Under the pieces are notes generated by a model. It did not search any database. It had not been told where the DNA came from and saw nothing but the letters and a program-made list of their open reading frames with translations. From JAEYZS01 sp964469265 (GTDB lineage: Bacteria; Bdellovibrionota; Bdellovibrionia; Bdellovibrionales; JAEYZS01): a DNA stretch of 64,000 nt. The first letter of the stretch is position 1; each line of letters starts with the position of its first letter. Below, one piece after another: positions 53,551 to 62,053 of the stretch. The position numbers and the translations under genes are program-made. Location: positions 124,001 to 188,000 of the forward strand of contig CAYXYF010000001.1 of assembly GCA_964469265.1 (NCBI GenBank), in the 5' to 3' direction.

Positions 53551-54041
53551 AATTGTCCCTTCATCGCGCACTCGTTGGTGTGCAAACAGATTTAGACCCG
53601 CAACTAACCCTTCATCGACGGGTAGCAAAGGCACTCTATCGTGCGGTTGATATTCACGGTGTCTCGGGGGTGTATCATTTCCGTGATAGAAGTGATGAAG
53701 GTCTATCGGTAGTTTATTCAATTCGAACGCAATCTGAGGCCCAGGGGCTTAAAAACAAAATCGATGAAATTCAAAAGGGCATTAAAAGCACTCGTTATAA
53801 AATAGAGTTTTTAGCATTCGATGATCTTATAGTGCGCAAACCAGATTTCGTTGTACCGTCAACAAACCTTCATATGGTTAAAAGATGGTGTATGCCTGCA
53901 GCTGATCTTTGGGGAGATTATATCCATCCTATTGAAGGTAAAGATTTAAAATCTTTGTCAGAAACAACTGGCTCACTAGAGAAGATAGAGTTCTATGCGC
54001 AAAGTAAATCGCTTCTTGATTTTTTATCTAGGCAGGCATAG
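53547..54041 (+). CDS. HPPK-like protein with a disrupted metal site
   Basis: A 164-residue protein translationally coupled to dapB by a 4-bp overlap. The pattern resembles 6-hydroxymethyl-7,8-dihydropterin pyrophosphokinase: RALVGVQTDLDPQLTLHRRVAKAL (like the family start), GVSGVYHF (like xVSxxYxT) and a C-terminal part RWCMPAADLWGDYIHPIEGKDLKSL (like the FvLxPLxxxxP...hP..g.tl..L end). The Mg-binding DxD of the family reads KIEF or similar here, so at least one Asp is lost. Probably not a working FolK. The relationship is remote and seen only by eye. Confidence 0.55.
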   Translation: MKLSLHRALVGVQTDLDPQLTLHRRVAKALYRAVDIHGVSGVYHFRDRSDEGLSVVYSIRTQSEAQGLKNKIDEIQKGIKSTRYKIEFLAFDDLIVRKPDFVVPSTNLHMVKRWCMPAADLWGDYIHPIEGKDLKSLSETTGSLEKIEFYAQSKSLLDFLSRQA

Positions 54042-54071
54042 CCTTCAAAAAGAAAACATATTGGAGTACGT

Positions 54072-54722
54072 ATGAAGTTTTTTATCGACTCAGCAGATAT
54101 AAACGAAATCAAAGAAGCCCATCGTCTCGGATTAGTTGATGGAGTTACGACAAACCCAAGTCTTGTGGCTAAAGCAGGAAGACCACTTCCAGAAATCATT
54201 AAAGAAATCTGCAATGTTGTAAAAGGCCCAGTTTCAGCAGAGGTTATTAGTCTCGAATCTGAAGGCATGTATAAAGAGGGAATGGAGCTTGCAAAGATCC
54301 ACGACAATGTAGTGATCAAAGTTCCTATGACTGAAGACGGCCTCATCGCAGTTCAGAGATTTTCGGCCGAAAAGATTAAAACAAATGTGACCTTAGTTTT
54401 TACTCCCCTTCAGGCTCTGTTAGTTGCAAAGGCTGGCGGAACAATGGTTTCTCCATTTATTGGCCGACTTGACGATATTGGGGCTGAGGGAATTGAGTCT
54501 GTTCGCCAGATGGTCCAGATCTTTAAAAACTACAATTTTAAAACCGAAATATTAGCAGCAAGCATTCGAAATCCTATTCATCTTCTGGACGCAGCTTTGG
54601 CTGGAGCGCACATTGCGACTATACCATTTAAAGTTATTAAGCAGCTTGCACACCACCCTTTAACAGACAAAGGTATTCAGATATTTTTAGATGATTGGAA
54701 AAAAGCGAACCCACAAAATTAG
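54072..54722 (+). CDS. tal: Transaldolase / fructose-6-phosphate aldolase family
   Basis: A 216-residue short-form transaldolase. The FIDSADINEIKEAHRLGLVDGVTTNPSL start and the Schiff-base Lys in VVIKVPMTEDG identify the TalC/Fsa group; the LVAKAGGTMVSPFIGRLDDIG segment is also typical. It acts in the non-oxidative pentose phosphate pathway. Transaldolase versus fructose-6-phosphate aldolase activity cannot be decided from sequence read by eye. It is 30 bp after the HPPK-like gene. Confidence 0.92.
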   Translation: MKFFIDSADINEIKEAHRLGLVDGVTTNPSLVAKAGRPLPEIIKEICNVVKGPVSAEVISLESEGMYKEGMELAKIHDNVVIKVPMTEDGLIAVQRFSAEKIKTNVTLVFTPLQALLVAKAGGTMVSPFIGRLDDIGAEGIESVRQMVQIFKNYNFKTEILAASIRNPIHLLDAALAGAHIATIPFKVIKQLAHHPLTDKGIQIFLDDWKKANPQN

Positions 54723-55164
54723 AACTGGACTTTTGAATAGCCTCATTTTGACCATGCTTATGGTCCTGTTGGGCTGCGCCTCTGGAGCCTATTCCACCCA
54801 TGACTATGAATACCCTATTTTGGATATTCAAAATGTAATCGCACAAAAGCTTCCAGAAGGAGTTGGCGCCATGAACTCCAATCGAAGGGTGCTTTATTCC
54901 AATAGATTTTTTGTTAAACAATCCAGTCGAGAAGTTCCACTTATAATGAGAATAGTCATTCGCGGTGACCGCAGACCATATGGTCTAGATGTTTCCGTAA
55001 GAACAGTGTCTGCAAGAAATCCAGATCTCATCGAAGCTTTTGACAATGGAAGTGATTTCCGTGGCCAAGATTCCCTGGCCAAAAGAGTAGTCACGGAGAT
55101 TGAAACTGAGCTTGCCCAACGTCGCAAAAACAAAAACATAATTGACGATTTTAGAGCATTCTAA
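54691..55164 (+). CDS. Small predicted lipoprotein
   Basis: A 157-residue protein with a lipoprotein signal ending VLLGC (Cys about 29). The frame opens at ATG 54691 and overlaps the transaldolase by 32 bp; a TTG at 54733 would give a more ordinary signal peptide length. The mature domain is about 125 residues with alternating strands and ends in a charged helix. No family recognised. Confidence 0.7.
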   Translation: MIGKKRTHKIRTGLLNSLILTMLMVLLGCASGAYSTHDYEYPILDIQNVIAQKLPEGVGAMNSNRRVLYSNRFFVKQSSREVPLIMRIVIRGDRRPYGLDVSVRTVSARNPDLIEAFDNGSDFRGQDSLAKRVVTEIETELAQRRKNKNIIDDFRAF

Positions 55165-55225
55165 CAGACTGGTATATGTGGTGCCTACTCTAGGATAATG
55201 AGTAGTCATAAAACGAGAACCATGG

Positions 55226-57574
55226 ATGGATAGCTTAAGTTTAAATAATGTTTTCAACATTATGGCAAAAATTATTTTCGGAAGCGTTGTTGCTCTGCCG
55301 CTTTCATTGTCGAACTATAGCTTAAGCCATCAAAAAGGAATGAGTTTAAATTATTCCAAAACCGCTCCTCCCCTAGCAATTTTTGACGACGAACGAATCC
55401 CAAGTTTTATCGATGAATTTGTTTTTGATTCAACGAAGAGAGTTTCTCTTAAAGCAACCAAAGTTTTAAAGCAACGGAAGAAAACCGCTGCCATGGCAAA
55501 CCAAGTTGCAAAAAAGTTTGCAAGCCTTCAAGCGGCGAATGCGCCAATTAAAGTGCGGGTACGCCACCTTGCTGGATTATCGATTACAAAAAAATCTTCT
55601 GAAATATTACAAGCAACATTTAAAGATCCTTCCATAGATCACAAAGTAAAATTTGTTCCAGTGACACAAAGCCGATCTGCTGAAGCAAGTCATAACAAAG
55701 CTTTTGTTAAGAAAAAAGAATTTGTAAATAACTTAAGACCTACGCTTCGAGCGCGAGTTGAGGCTGCAGAAGGCTTCGACGAAGTTTTAAACCAAAATTT
55801 TATTCCAAAGGTTGAGACCTTCGAACAACGAGCTAAAAACGTTCTATCTCAGTCGGGTTATGTTTTTCCTAAAAAGGACAAACAACACCAAGAGGCGCAA
55901 GCTCCTGAAAACACCCGAAGAACGTACGCACAGAGGGTTATCACCCAGCAAGCATCTCCTGTTACTGACCAAAATCATCACAATAGTAGAAATGAGATTG
56001 CAAGAAGGTTTGCAAATAGCGGTTATGCACGAGGATTAACACCGCCCAAGGCTAATGGTGCAAATGATTTTCAAGAGCCGCCCATTGACGCTAAAGACGA
56101 ACTTGTAACTGATAAAGCTATTGGTGATACGCATGATAAGAGTATTGCTACTGTGGTTAAAGCAACTCAAGGATTAATCTCAGGACCCATTGAAATATCA
56201 GGTGGGTTGGCCTTTACAAATAACAATCAGCATATCGTCGTGTATAGACAAATTGCTGGAACAAAGTATGAATTCGGACAAGTCTTAATCCAAGAGGGTC
56301 GGTACGAAATTTATATCGAAGACTTAAGTACTGGAATTGTCGTTGCAGAGCTGATTGATAACGGGGATATGATTGGTCGAGCAGAGATTTCGATTCCTGA
56401 AGTTGTAATGCATGCAAAAGGAAAAGATTTATCAGAGGCGCCACTTGAAATTAAACCCGTGGTCGACCGCGTGATTGTTGATACAATCTCAGAATACAAT
56501 GTCTTTACAAAGAAAAAATCAAAACTAGAAAGCAAGGTGCTCATTGCAGACTCCTTGCCTCACGCAAGACCCCTTTTAAATTCCACCATTATTATGAAGG
56601 CTACGGCAGACGATCATTGGGGGAATATTTCTGTAGGCTCTACTCGCTCACCATTTTTAAATATATTAACGCCTGCGTCCACTGTGAAGGCGCTTATTGA
56701 AATACTTGGAGTAACAATACCTCCTCAAATTATGGGAATTATTCGGGGGGAAGTGAGTGTTTTAGGAAAGAAGGTCGCTGGTGCGCAAGTTGAGCTTATG
56801 GGCAATACTTCCGCGCAGCCTGTTTATTTTAATTCGTTTATTCCAGACCCTGCTTTAACTCAGACATCAAGTAACGGAGAGTTTGCGTTTGTAGGGTTAA
56901 CTCCTGGCAGCTACCTTATTCGTGCAAAGTATAACAACAAATATCTATCGCCAGTTCTTGTCCCAGTTGAAAGCGGTTATATTACTCGCGCAAACTTTGA
57001 AGTTCAAAATCCAAGTATCAGTGAAGCCTTTGTATACAATATACAAACAAGTGAGATGATGTCCGCAAATTTAGGTTTCATTGGCTCAGACCAAGTTGTT
57101 CCAGTCCACGCAAGAAAATTGATATCTTTTTCAGGATCAGACGGTGTGCAGTTTCTTGAAGCCATTTCCGATGATCCAAACTTTTATATTTCAAGAGTGA
57201 CAACCGATAAATCGGAAAAAGAAATCTTGGTCCCAATGGTACCTCGCCTATGGCTTTCGCATTTGTTAAGTCGCTTTAAAATAAACAGAGTGCCTGACAC
57301 AGGTATTATCATCGGCACGGCCCCGAATCTTCCGTATGCGGTGGAACTCGATCAAAGCGGTTATAACAGTGAAACCCAAGTCATTTATTTTGATCAGCAA
57401 GGGCAAGCGGTCCCAGGTGCTATGGTCACTCCAGCAGGTGGCGGGTTTGTGATAGTCAACGTCAACAGCGGATTCCGCAGTCTAGCGACCCGTTACTATG
57501 GAACCGAAAATATCAAGATTTCAACCGTCGTTGTAGATAGTTCTGCAATAAACCTTTTCCCGTCTAAGCTATAA
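55226..57574 (+). CDS. Large exported protein with a carboxypeptidase-regulatory-like domain
   Basis: A 782-residue protein. Residues about 12-35 are hydrophobic and could be a signal or anchor (an internal Met at 13 is an alternative start). Residues 45-310 are Lys/Ala/Gln-rich, probably disordered. Around 500-590 an IRGEVSVLGKKVAGAQVEL ... TSSNGEFAFVGLTPGSYLIRAKYNN segment is a typical CarboxypepD_reg/prealbumin-like beta-sandwich. The remaining C-terminal part is strand-rich. Likely a cell-surface or envelope protein. No full-length family recognised. Confidence 0.78.
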   Translation: MDSLSLNNVFNIMAKIIFGSVVALPLSLSNYSLSHQKGMSLNYSKTAPPLAIFDDERIPSFIDEFVFDSTKRVSLKATKVLKQRKKTAAMANQVAKKFASLQAANAPIKVRVRHLAGLSITKKSSEILQATFKDPSIDHKVKFVPVTQSRSAEASHNKAFVKKKEFVNNLRPTLRARVEAAEGFDEVLNQNFIPKVETFEQRAKNVLSQSGYVFPKKDKQHQEAQAPENTRRTYAQRVITQQASPVTDQNHHNSRNEIARRFANSGYARGLTPPKANGANDFQEPPIDAKDELVTDKAIGDTHDKSIATVVKATQGLISGPIEISGGLAFTNNNQHIVVYRQIAGTKYEFGQVLIQEGRYEIYIEDLSTGIVVAELIDNGDMIGRAEISIPEVVMHAKGKDLSEAPLEIKPVVDRVIVDTISEYNVFTKKKSKLESKVLIADSLPHARPLLNSTIIMKATADDHWGNISVGSTRSPFLNILTPASTVKALIEILGVTIPPQIMGIIRGEVSVLGKKVAGAQVELMGNTSAQPVYFNSFIPDPALTQTSSNGEFAFVGLTPGSYLIRAKYNNKYLSPVLVPVESGYITRANFEVQNPSISEAFVYNIQTSEMMSANLGFIGSDQVVPVHARKLISFSGSDGVQFLEAISDDPNFYISRVTTDKSEKEILVPMVPRLWLSHLLSRFKINRVPDTGIIIGTAPNLPYAVELDQSGYNSETQVIYFDQQGQAVPGAMVTPAGGGFVIVNVNSGFRSLATRYYGTENIKISTVVVDSSAINLFPSKL

Positions 57575-57687
57575 ACCTTAAATTGTCTGTCGTTGCTCTT
57601 AAATATCGAATAATGACTAAGTTTTCCTTGGTTTTTTGTGCGGAATTGGATAAGTAAAGCACAACTAATAAGCGAGGGAGGTTATTT

Positions 57688-58644
57688 GTGAGTCAGACTC
57701 AACAACAGCAAGTTTTAGAACTTTCGCTCAAGGATTTTACCCACGGAACTCAACAACAGCGAAAAAAGTTTATCGATGATCTTTTCTTTGGGATGAAGGA
57801 TCTTGGTTTTATCAACCTCAGAGACCATGGGATTGATTCCAATTTATTAAAGACGGCCTATGAGCTAAGTGAAAAGCTTTTTAATCTTCCTAACGATACT
57901 AAGAAGCAATATGTTTTAAAGGGCACGGGCGGAGCGCGAGGCTATACTCCATTTGGTGAAGAGCACGCTAAAGATTCTCCAGTTATGGATTTAAAAGAAT
58001 TTTGGCATGTAGGACGTGATCCGATTGAAGGTGATCCTAGCGCGAAATATTTTGCGCCAAACATTTGGCCAAAAGAAGTTCCAGAATTTAAAGAGCTATT
58101 TACTCACCTTTATAATGAATTAGATAGAACAGCGTTTATTTTATTAAAGGCTTTAACATATCCTTTAGAAATTCCAGAAGATTACTTTGATAAACTTGCT
58201 GGCGGCGGAAACTCGATTCTAAGACTTCTCCACTATCCGCCGATTCCAGAAGGCGTTGACCCAAGATGTGTACGCGCAGCCGCTCACGAAGACATTAACT
58301 TAATTACTCTCTTAGTGTGCGCTTCGGCTTCAGGGCTTCAGCTTCAAGATCGTAATGGCAAGTGGATGGACGTTGAAACAGCATCGCACTTAATTACTGT
58401 CGATGCTGGAGATATGCTGGCTCGAATTACTAACGATGTTATTCCATCGACTACACATAGAGTTGTGAACCCTGAAAACACAGAAAATAAAAGCCGATAC
58501 TCTATGCCGTATTTCATGCATGCTCACCCAGAATCTTTACTGGAGTGCATACCATCGTGCAGAGGAAGCGGAGAGAAATACCCGCCAATTCGCGAACACG
58601 ACTTCTTAATGCAAAGATTAAAAGAAATTGGTTTATTGAAGTAA
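57688..58644 (+). CDS. Isopenicillin N synthase-like Fe(II)/2-oxoglutarate-type oxygenase
   Basis: A 318-residue cytosolic oxygenase starting at GTG with GAGGGAGG at a 6-base spacing. The DIOX N-terminal domain (GFINLRDHGID, YVLKGTGGARGYTPFGEEHAKD) is followed by the double-stranded beta-helix with Fe ligands His and Asp in AAHEDINLITLL, the distal His in STTHRVVNP, and the RYS motif (NKSRYSMPYF) that binds the co-substrate carboxylate. Substrate unknown; beta-lactam synthesis should not be assumed. It converges on the transglycosylase with adjacent stops. Confidence 0.9.
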   Translation: MSQTQQQQVLELSLKDFTHGTQQQRKKFIDDLFFGMKDLGFINLRDHGIDSNLLKTAYELSEKLFNLPNDTKKQYVLKGTGGARGYTPFGEEHAKDSPVMDLKEFWHVGRDPIEGDPSAKYFAPNIWPKEVPEFKELFTHLYNELDRTAFILLKALTYPLEIPEDYFDKLAGGGNSILRLLHYPPIPEGVDPRCVRAAAHEDINLITLLVCASASGLQLQDRNGKWMDVETASHLITVDAGDMLARITNDVIPSTTHRVVNPENTENKSRYSMPYFMHAHPESLLECIPSCRGSGEKYPPIREHDFLMQRLKEIGLLK

Positions 58645-59991
58645 TTAAAGGGAGCTGGTAGAGGGCCTCTCTACTAGCTTACCGTATTTTTGATTCTTAT
58701 TTTTAGCTAAAAACTCAGTGACCATTGTTGAAGGGATATGAACAACATATCCCTTTGGAACTCTTAGGTTCTTTTTAAAAGCATCGTCTTTAATATCAAG
58801 ATTGTATTTTTGTAAACCGTCTTTGCTGAGCCCCGTGTACTTCATAAGAGTTTTAATAGTAAGAGACTGTGTGAGTTTTAGCTCTTGGAACTCAAGTGGG
58901 TTCGGCTGCTTTGGGGTGTTGTAGATGTCCTCTTTATACATTTCAGCGTGTAGAGCTGCAATGAAAGATGCAAAGAAGTTTTGCGATGCAAATCCGAAGG
59001 ACTTTGCACGATTGCGCATAATAATTCTACCGAGGTCATGGGTCTTATATTGGCGAACGGCCTTTCTTAAGCTACCCACGCCGTGATTGTATGCGGTTAA
59101 TGCCAGTGGCCAGTTTTTAAGAATCTTTTTGTTTTGTTTTAAAATTGTAATTGCAGAGTCGGCAGCCTTTATCGGAGAGTTTCTTTCATCAACAGCTTGG
59201 TTCATCAGTAAAAGTTTTTTGCCAACATAAGGCATAACCTGCCAGATGCCGCTTGCACCTACTTTGCTGACGGCCTTCACATTAAAGCTACTTTCAACAA
59301 ATGGAAGACGAGTTAATTCGACTGGTAGACCTCGCTCTGTGAATAGCCTTTCAAGTTCTGGCATATATAGAGCACTTGTTTCAAGGCCTTGCTCGATAAA
59401 GTCTCTTTGGCCAAGTTGTGCGCGAATTCCTTTAAGGGCGTCTTTGAAGACCTTTTTTCTCTTGCCTGGAACAGAAGCTAGTAAGTCGTAAATTCGTTTT
59501 TCTTCTTTTGAGAGCTTTTTATAGTTTTTTCTGTTTGCAAGTTTTTTAATGGTGTTGCGGACGGCATCTCTTTGAGTCTTAGAGTATTTTTTGGCAGCAT
59601 GATACTTTGTCCACTTGTGACCTTTTCCATTATAAATGGAACTTAAATCAATAACTTTATAAACAATCCAGGGATAGTCAGCATAGTGAATGACTTCTGT
59701 TTGAGCCCCGTACTTCGTATAAATATCAAACCAAAATGAAACCCGTGCCTGAAAATCAGCGGGGACTTTGAAATCTGCAGAGATCTTATTTTTGTGATCT
59801 TTTAAGATTGCATCTTTATCAAAGTTCTTGGGTTGGGATTTCGCCGCTTCACTTTGATCAATGCTTGAGATGGCCCGTTGCGATCGTGTTAATGTCGGCT
59901 CCATCACTGGAGAAGCAAAAAGCTTGGACTCTGTACCAAAGAAGGTGCCAAACCCAAGTCCTAAAAATAGATATACATACATGCGTGCCAT
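58645..59991 (-). CDS. Membrane-bound lytic transglycosylase (SLT domain, MltD-like)
   Basis: Cleaves the glycan strand of peptidoglycan to 1,6-anhydromuropeptides. The 448-residue protein has a signal peptide (1-27, ending FAS), a basic helical region and an SLT (GH23) domain (about 210-350) with catalytic Glu in LPFVESSFN, GASGIWQVMPYVGKKL, and TAYNHGVGSLRKAV. A final domain of about 60 residues (QSLTIKTLMKYTGLSKDGLQKYNLDIK ... RVPKGYVVHIPS) fits a LysM-like wall-binding module. No lipobox seen. A wall enzyme is expected for growth or predation. Confidence 0.9.
   Translation of the reverse strand: MARMYVYLFLGLGFGTFFGTESKLFASPVMEPTLTRSQRAISSIDQSEAAKSQPKNFDKDAILKDHKNKISADFKVPADFQARVSFWFDIYTKYGAQTEVIHYADYPWIVYKVIDLSSIYNGKGHKWTKYHAAKKYSKTQRDAVRNTIKKLANRKNYKKLSKEEKRIYDLLASVPGKRKKVFKDALKGIRAQLGQRDFIEQGLETSALYMPELERLFTERGLPVELTRLPFVESSFNVKAVSKVGASGIWQVMPYVGKKLLLMNQAVDERNSPIKAADSAITILKQNKKILKNWPLALTAYNHGVGSLRKAVRQYKTHDLGRIIMRNRAKSFGFASQNFFASFIAALHAEMYKEDIYNTPKQPNPLEFQELKLTQSLTIKTLMKYTGLSKDGLQKYNLDIKDDAFKKNLRVPKGYVVHIPSTMVTEFLAKNKNQKYGKLVERPSTSSL
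58653..58679. other. 11-bp-stem hairpin between convergent genes
   Basis: AGCTGGTAGAG and CTCTACTAGCT with a 5-base loop form a stem with one G-T pair. It lies at the 3' end of the transglycosylase coding sequence and just after the oxygenase stop; TATTTTT follows on the plus strand, so it could end the oxygenase transcript. Confidence 0.5.
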
Positions 59992-60157
59992 AGTAACTCT
60001 TAATAAAGCAATAAAGATGCCAATATCAGCTCCAATATGGACCTGTTTTCAAGGGTTTGTCTGCGCGTCGTTTTGAGAAGCTGTAAATAAGTTCGTCAAA
60101 CGGTGACAAATTTAATGCTGTCCTAGTTTGATACGGCATTATACAATCTAGGAGAGC

Positions 60158-61657
60158 ATGAAAGAACACGCAACTGCAGAAGAAAACACCTTCAAACACG
60201 CCAAGTATACCGCCATTATTAGCGATATCCATCTAACTGAAGCTGAACCCGAGCGTCCGCCTGGCGATCTGTGGAAGAAATTTAAGCGAAAAGAGTTCTT
60301 TTTTGATGATCTCTTAAGAGACTTCTTTGAGCATATCGATGAGCAATCAGGCGATGATGAAGTTGAGCTTATTTTAAATGGCGATGTGTTTGATTTTGAT
60401 GCGGTCATGTCTTTCCCAGAGGACGCCCCCTATAAGATCACGTGGCTTGAGCGGACTAGGGGATTATTTCCAGAGGAGCAAAAGGCTTCTTATAAAATTC
60501 AAAAAATTCTAAGTGAACATCCCATCTTCGTCGAAAGCCTTCGAAAATTTATTCAAAAGCGCAATAGAGTGGTTATCACAATCGGGAATCATGATCTTGA
60601 GCTTCACTTTCCTCAGGTCCAAAAAGACATTATCAACGCTCTTGAACTCACCGAAGATGAAAAAAAACGAGTTCGTTTTTGTGAGTGGTTTTATATCAGT
60701 AACGGCGACACGCTTGTAGAACATGGGAATCAGTATGATCCCTACTGTGTTTGTCAAAACCCCATTCATCCCTTTGTTCAAAAATTTAATCGTATTGAGC
60801 TGAGACTACCCTTTGGAGATCTTGCAGGAAGGTATATGACAAACGGCATGGGATTTTTTAATCCCCATGTTGATTCCAACTTCATTATGAGCTTTAAGGA
60901 CTACCTTAAATTTTTTACCAAGTACCTTGTTCGGACTCAGCCCTTAATTATGTGGACGTGGTTTTGGTCCTCGGTGGCGGTGCTCATACAATCTTCTTTG
61001 GATCGTCTCCTTCCCGAGCTAAAAGATCCCCTCACAATGGAGGATCGGGTTAATGATATTGCTTACAAAGCCAATGCGGAACCGCGTATGGTTAGGGAGC
61101 TAAAAGAACTTGCAGTCAACCCTGCGGCAAGTAATCCCATTCGTCTAGCAAGAGAGCTGTGGCTTGATCGTGCGTTTATTGTGTTGATTGGATTTATTTT
61201 TATCTTCCAGATTTTTACGATCATAAAACTTGCCTATGATATTTCATTTTTTTGGATGTTTATCCCGCTTTTCATTTTAGTTCCGTTTTTTGTTTTCTAC
61301 GCAAAGTCCATTGATTCAGATGTGGCCGCAGTCAAAGAGCCCAATGAATGGATTTTAAGTGTTTCTTCAAGGATGACGAATGTTAGAAGAGTTGTTTACG
61401 GTCATACCCATATTGCACGACATGAGTTTATAGGAATAGTTGAGCATTTAAATTCGGGCTGCTGGACCCCCGCTTTTTTAGATGTGGAATGCACAAAACC
61501 ATTTGGCAAAAAGACCTATGTTTGGATTGAGCCAGGCCCCCACGGACAACGGGTCGCGCAGTTAAGAGAGTTTATTCGTGGAGATTCTTATCAAATCAAG
61601 GGTGGGAAACGACACATTAAAGACGATGCGCCCACTGTCATTCATGTTAGCTCTTAG
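60158..61657 (+). CDS. Metallophosphoesterase with membrane helices
   Basis: A 499-residue calcineurin-like phosphoesterase. The metal-binding motifs are SDIHLTE (about 23), LNGDVFDFD (about 73), TIGNHDLELH and a late YGHTHIARHE (about 422-431). Two hydrophobic helices (about 345-365 and 368-385) lie between the last two motif groups, so the enzyme is membrane-tethered with the motif blocks on the same side. AGGAGAGC lies just ahead of the ATG. Substrate unknown; lipid-A precursor hydrolases (LpxH) share the motifs but are shorter. Confidence 0.88.
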   Translation: MKEHATAEENTFKHAKYTAIISDIHLTEAEPERPPGDLWKKFKRKEFFFDDLLRDFFEHIDEQSGDDEVELILNGDVFDFDAVMSFPEDAPYKITWLERTRGLFPEEQKASYKIQKILSEHPIFVESLRKFIQKRNRVVITIGNHDLELHFPQVQKDIINALELTEDEKKRVRFCEWFYISNGDTLVEHGNQYDPYCVCQNPIHPFVQKFNRIELRLPFGDLAGRYMTNGMGFFNPHVDSNFIMSFKDYLKFFTKYLVRTQPLIMWTWFWSSVAVLIQSSLDRLLPELKDPLTMEDRVNDIAYKANAEPRMVRELKELAVNPAASNPIRLARELWLDRAFIVLIGFIFIFQIFTIIKLAYDISFFWMFIPLFILVPFFVFYAKSIDSDVAAVKEPNEWILSVSSRMTNVRRVVYGHTHIARHEFIGIVEHLNSGCWTPAFLDVECTKPFGKKTYVWIEPGPHGQRVAQLREFIRGDSYQIKGGKRHIKDDAPTVIHVSS

Positions 61658-61727
61658 CATATACGCATAGCGACGTTGGCGCGAGGCGCGTCAATTCGAC
61701 AAATCTTAAGGATTCGTTAAAATTAAC

Positions 61728-61756
61728 TTCAAAACGAATATATTCGAGTATATTTT
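61728..61756 (+). promoter_or_regulatory. Candidate histone promoter with a palindrome in the spacer
   Basis: TTCAAA (61728-61733), a 17-base spacer and TATTTT (61751-61756) fit a sigma70-type promoter. The spacer contains the perfect 12-bp palindrome CGAATATATTCG (61735-61746), a possible operator. Inferred. Confidence 0.5.
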
Positions 61757-61801
61757 AGTTTGAATTACAAAAAAAGCTCACCAGAGTGTTTTGGAGGACA
61801 A

Positions 61802-61996
61802 ATGGCGGACGTATTAGTAGTAACAAGCAAGGTTAAAAAGTATATCAAAGAAAAAGCGACGATGAATACTTCTGCAGAGACAGTGGACGTGCTCAGTAAA
61901 GCAGTTCAAGCCCTTTGCGATCGCGGAATTGAAAGCGCTAAAAATGACGGAAGAAAAACTGTCATGGCTCGTGATATCAATATTGATCATTTATAG
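61802..61996 (+). CDS. Bacterial histone-fold protein (Bdellovibrio HBb-like)
   Basis: A 64-residue protein that is almost entirely one histone fold. The start is ATG 61802, after GGAGG at 4 bases; the frame extends upstream to 61760 but lacks support. Basic patches KVKKYIKEK (about 10-18), the three-helix histone core with SAETVDVLSKAVQALCDRGIESAKNDGRK, and the RDINIDHL end match the short bacterial histone known as Bd0055/HBb in Bdellovibrio bacteriovorus, an abundant nucleoid protein that binds DNA as a dimer. Similarity recalled from memory, not searched. A bidirectional terminator follows. Confidence 0.93.
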   Translation: MADVLVVTSKVKKYIKEKATMNTSAETVDVLSKAVQALCDRGIESAKNDGRKTVMARDINIDHL

Positions 61997-62028
61997 TGCT
62001 TACTAAAACTGAAAAATAAATCAAAAAA

Positions 62029-62053
62029 GGCGAGGTCTTCCTCGCCTTTTTTA
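62029..62053. terminator. Bidirectional Rho-independent terminator between the histone gene and ligA
   Basis: AAAAAA then GGCGAGG (62029-62035), a TCTT loop, CCTCGCC (62040-62046) and TTTTTT. The A-run on one side and T-run on the other allow termination from both directions; the minus-strand ligA stop is inside it. Confidence 0.92.
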
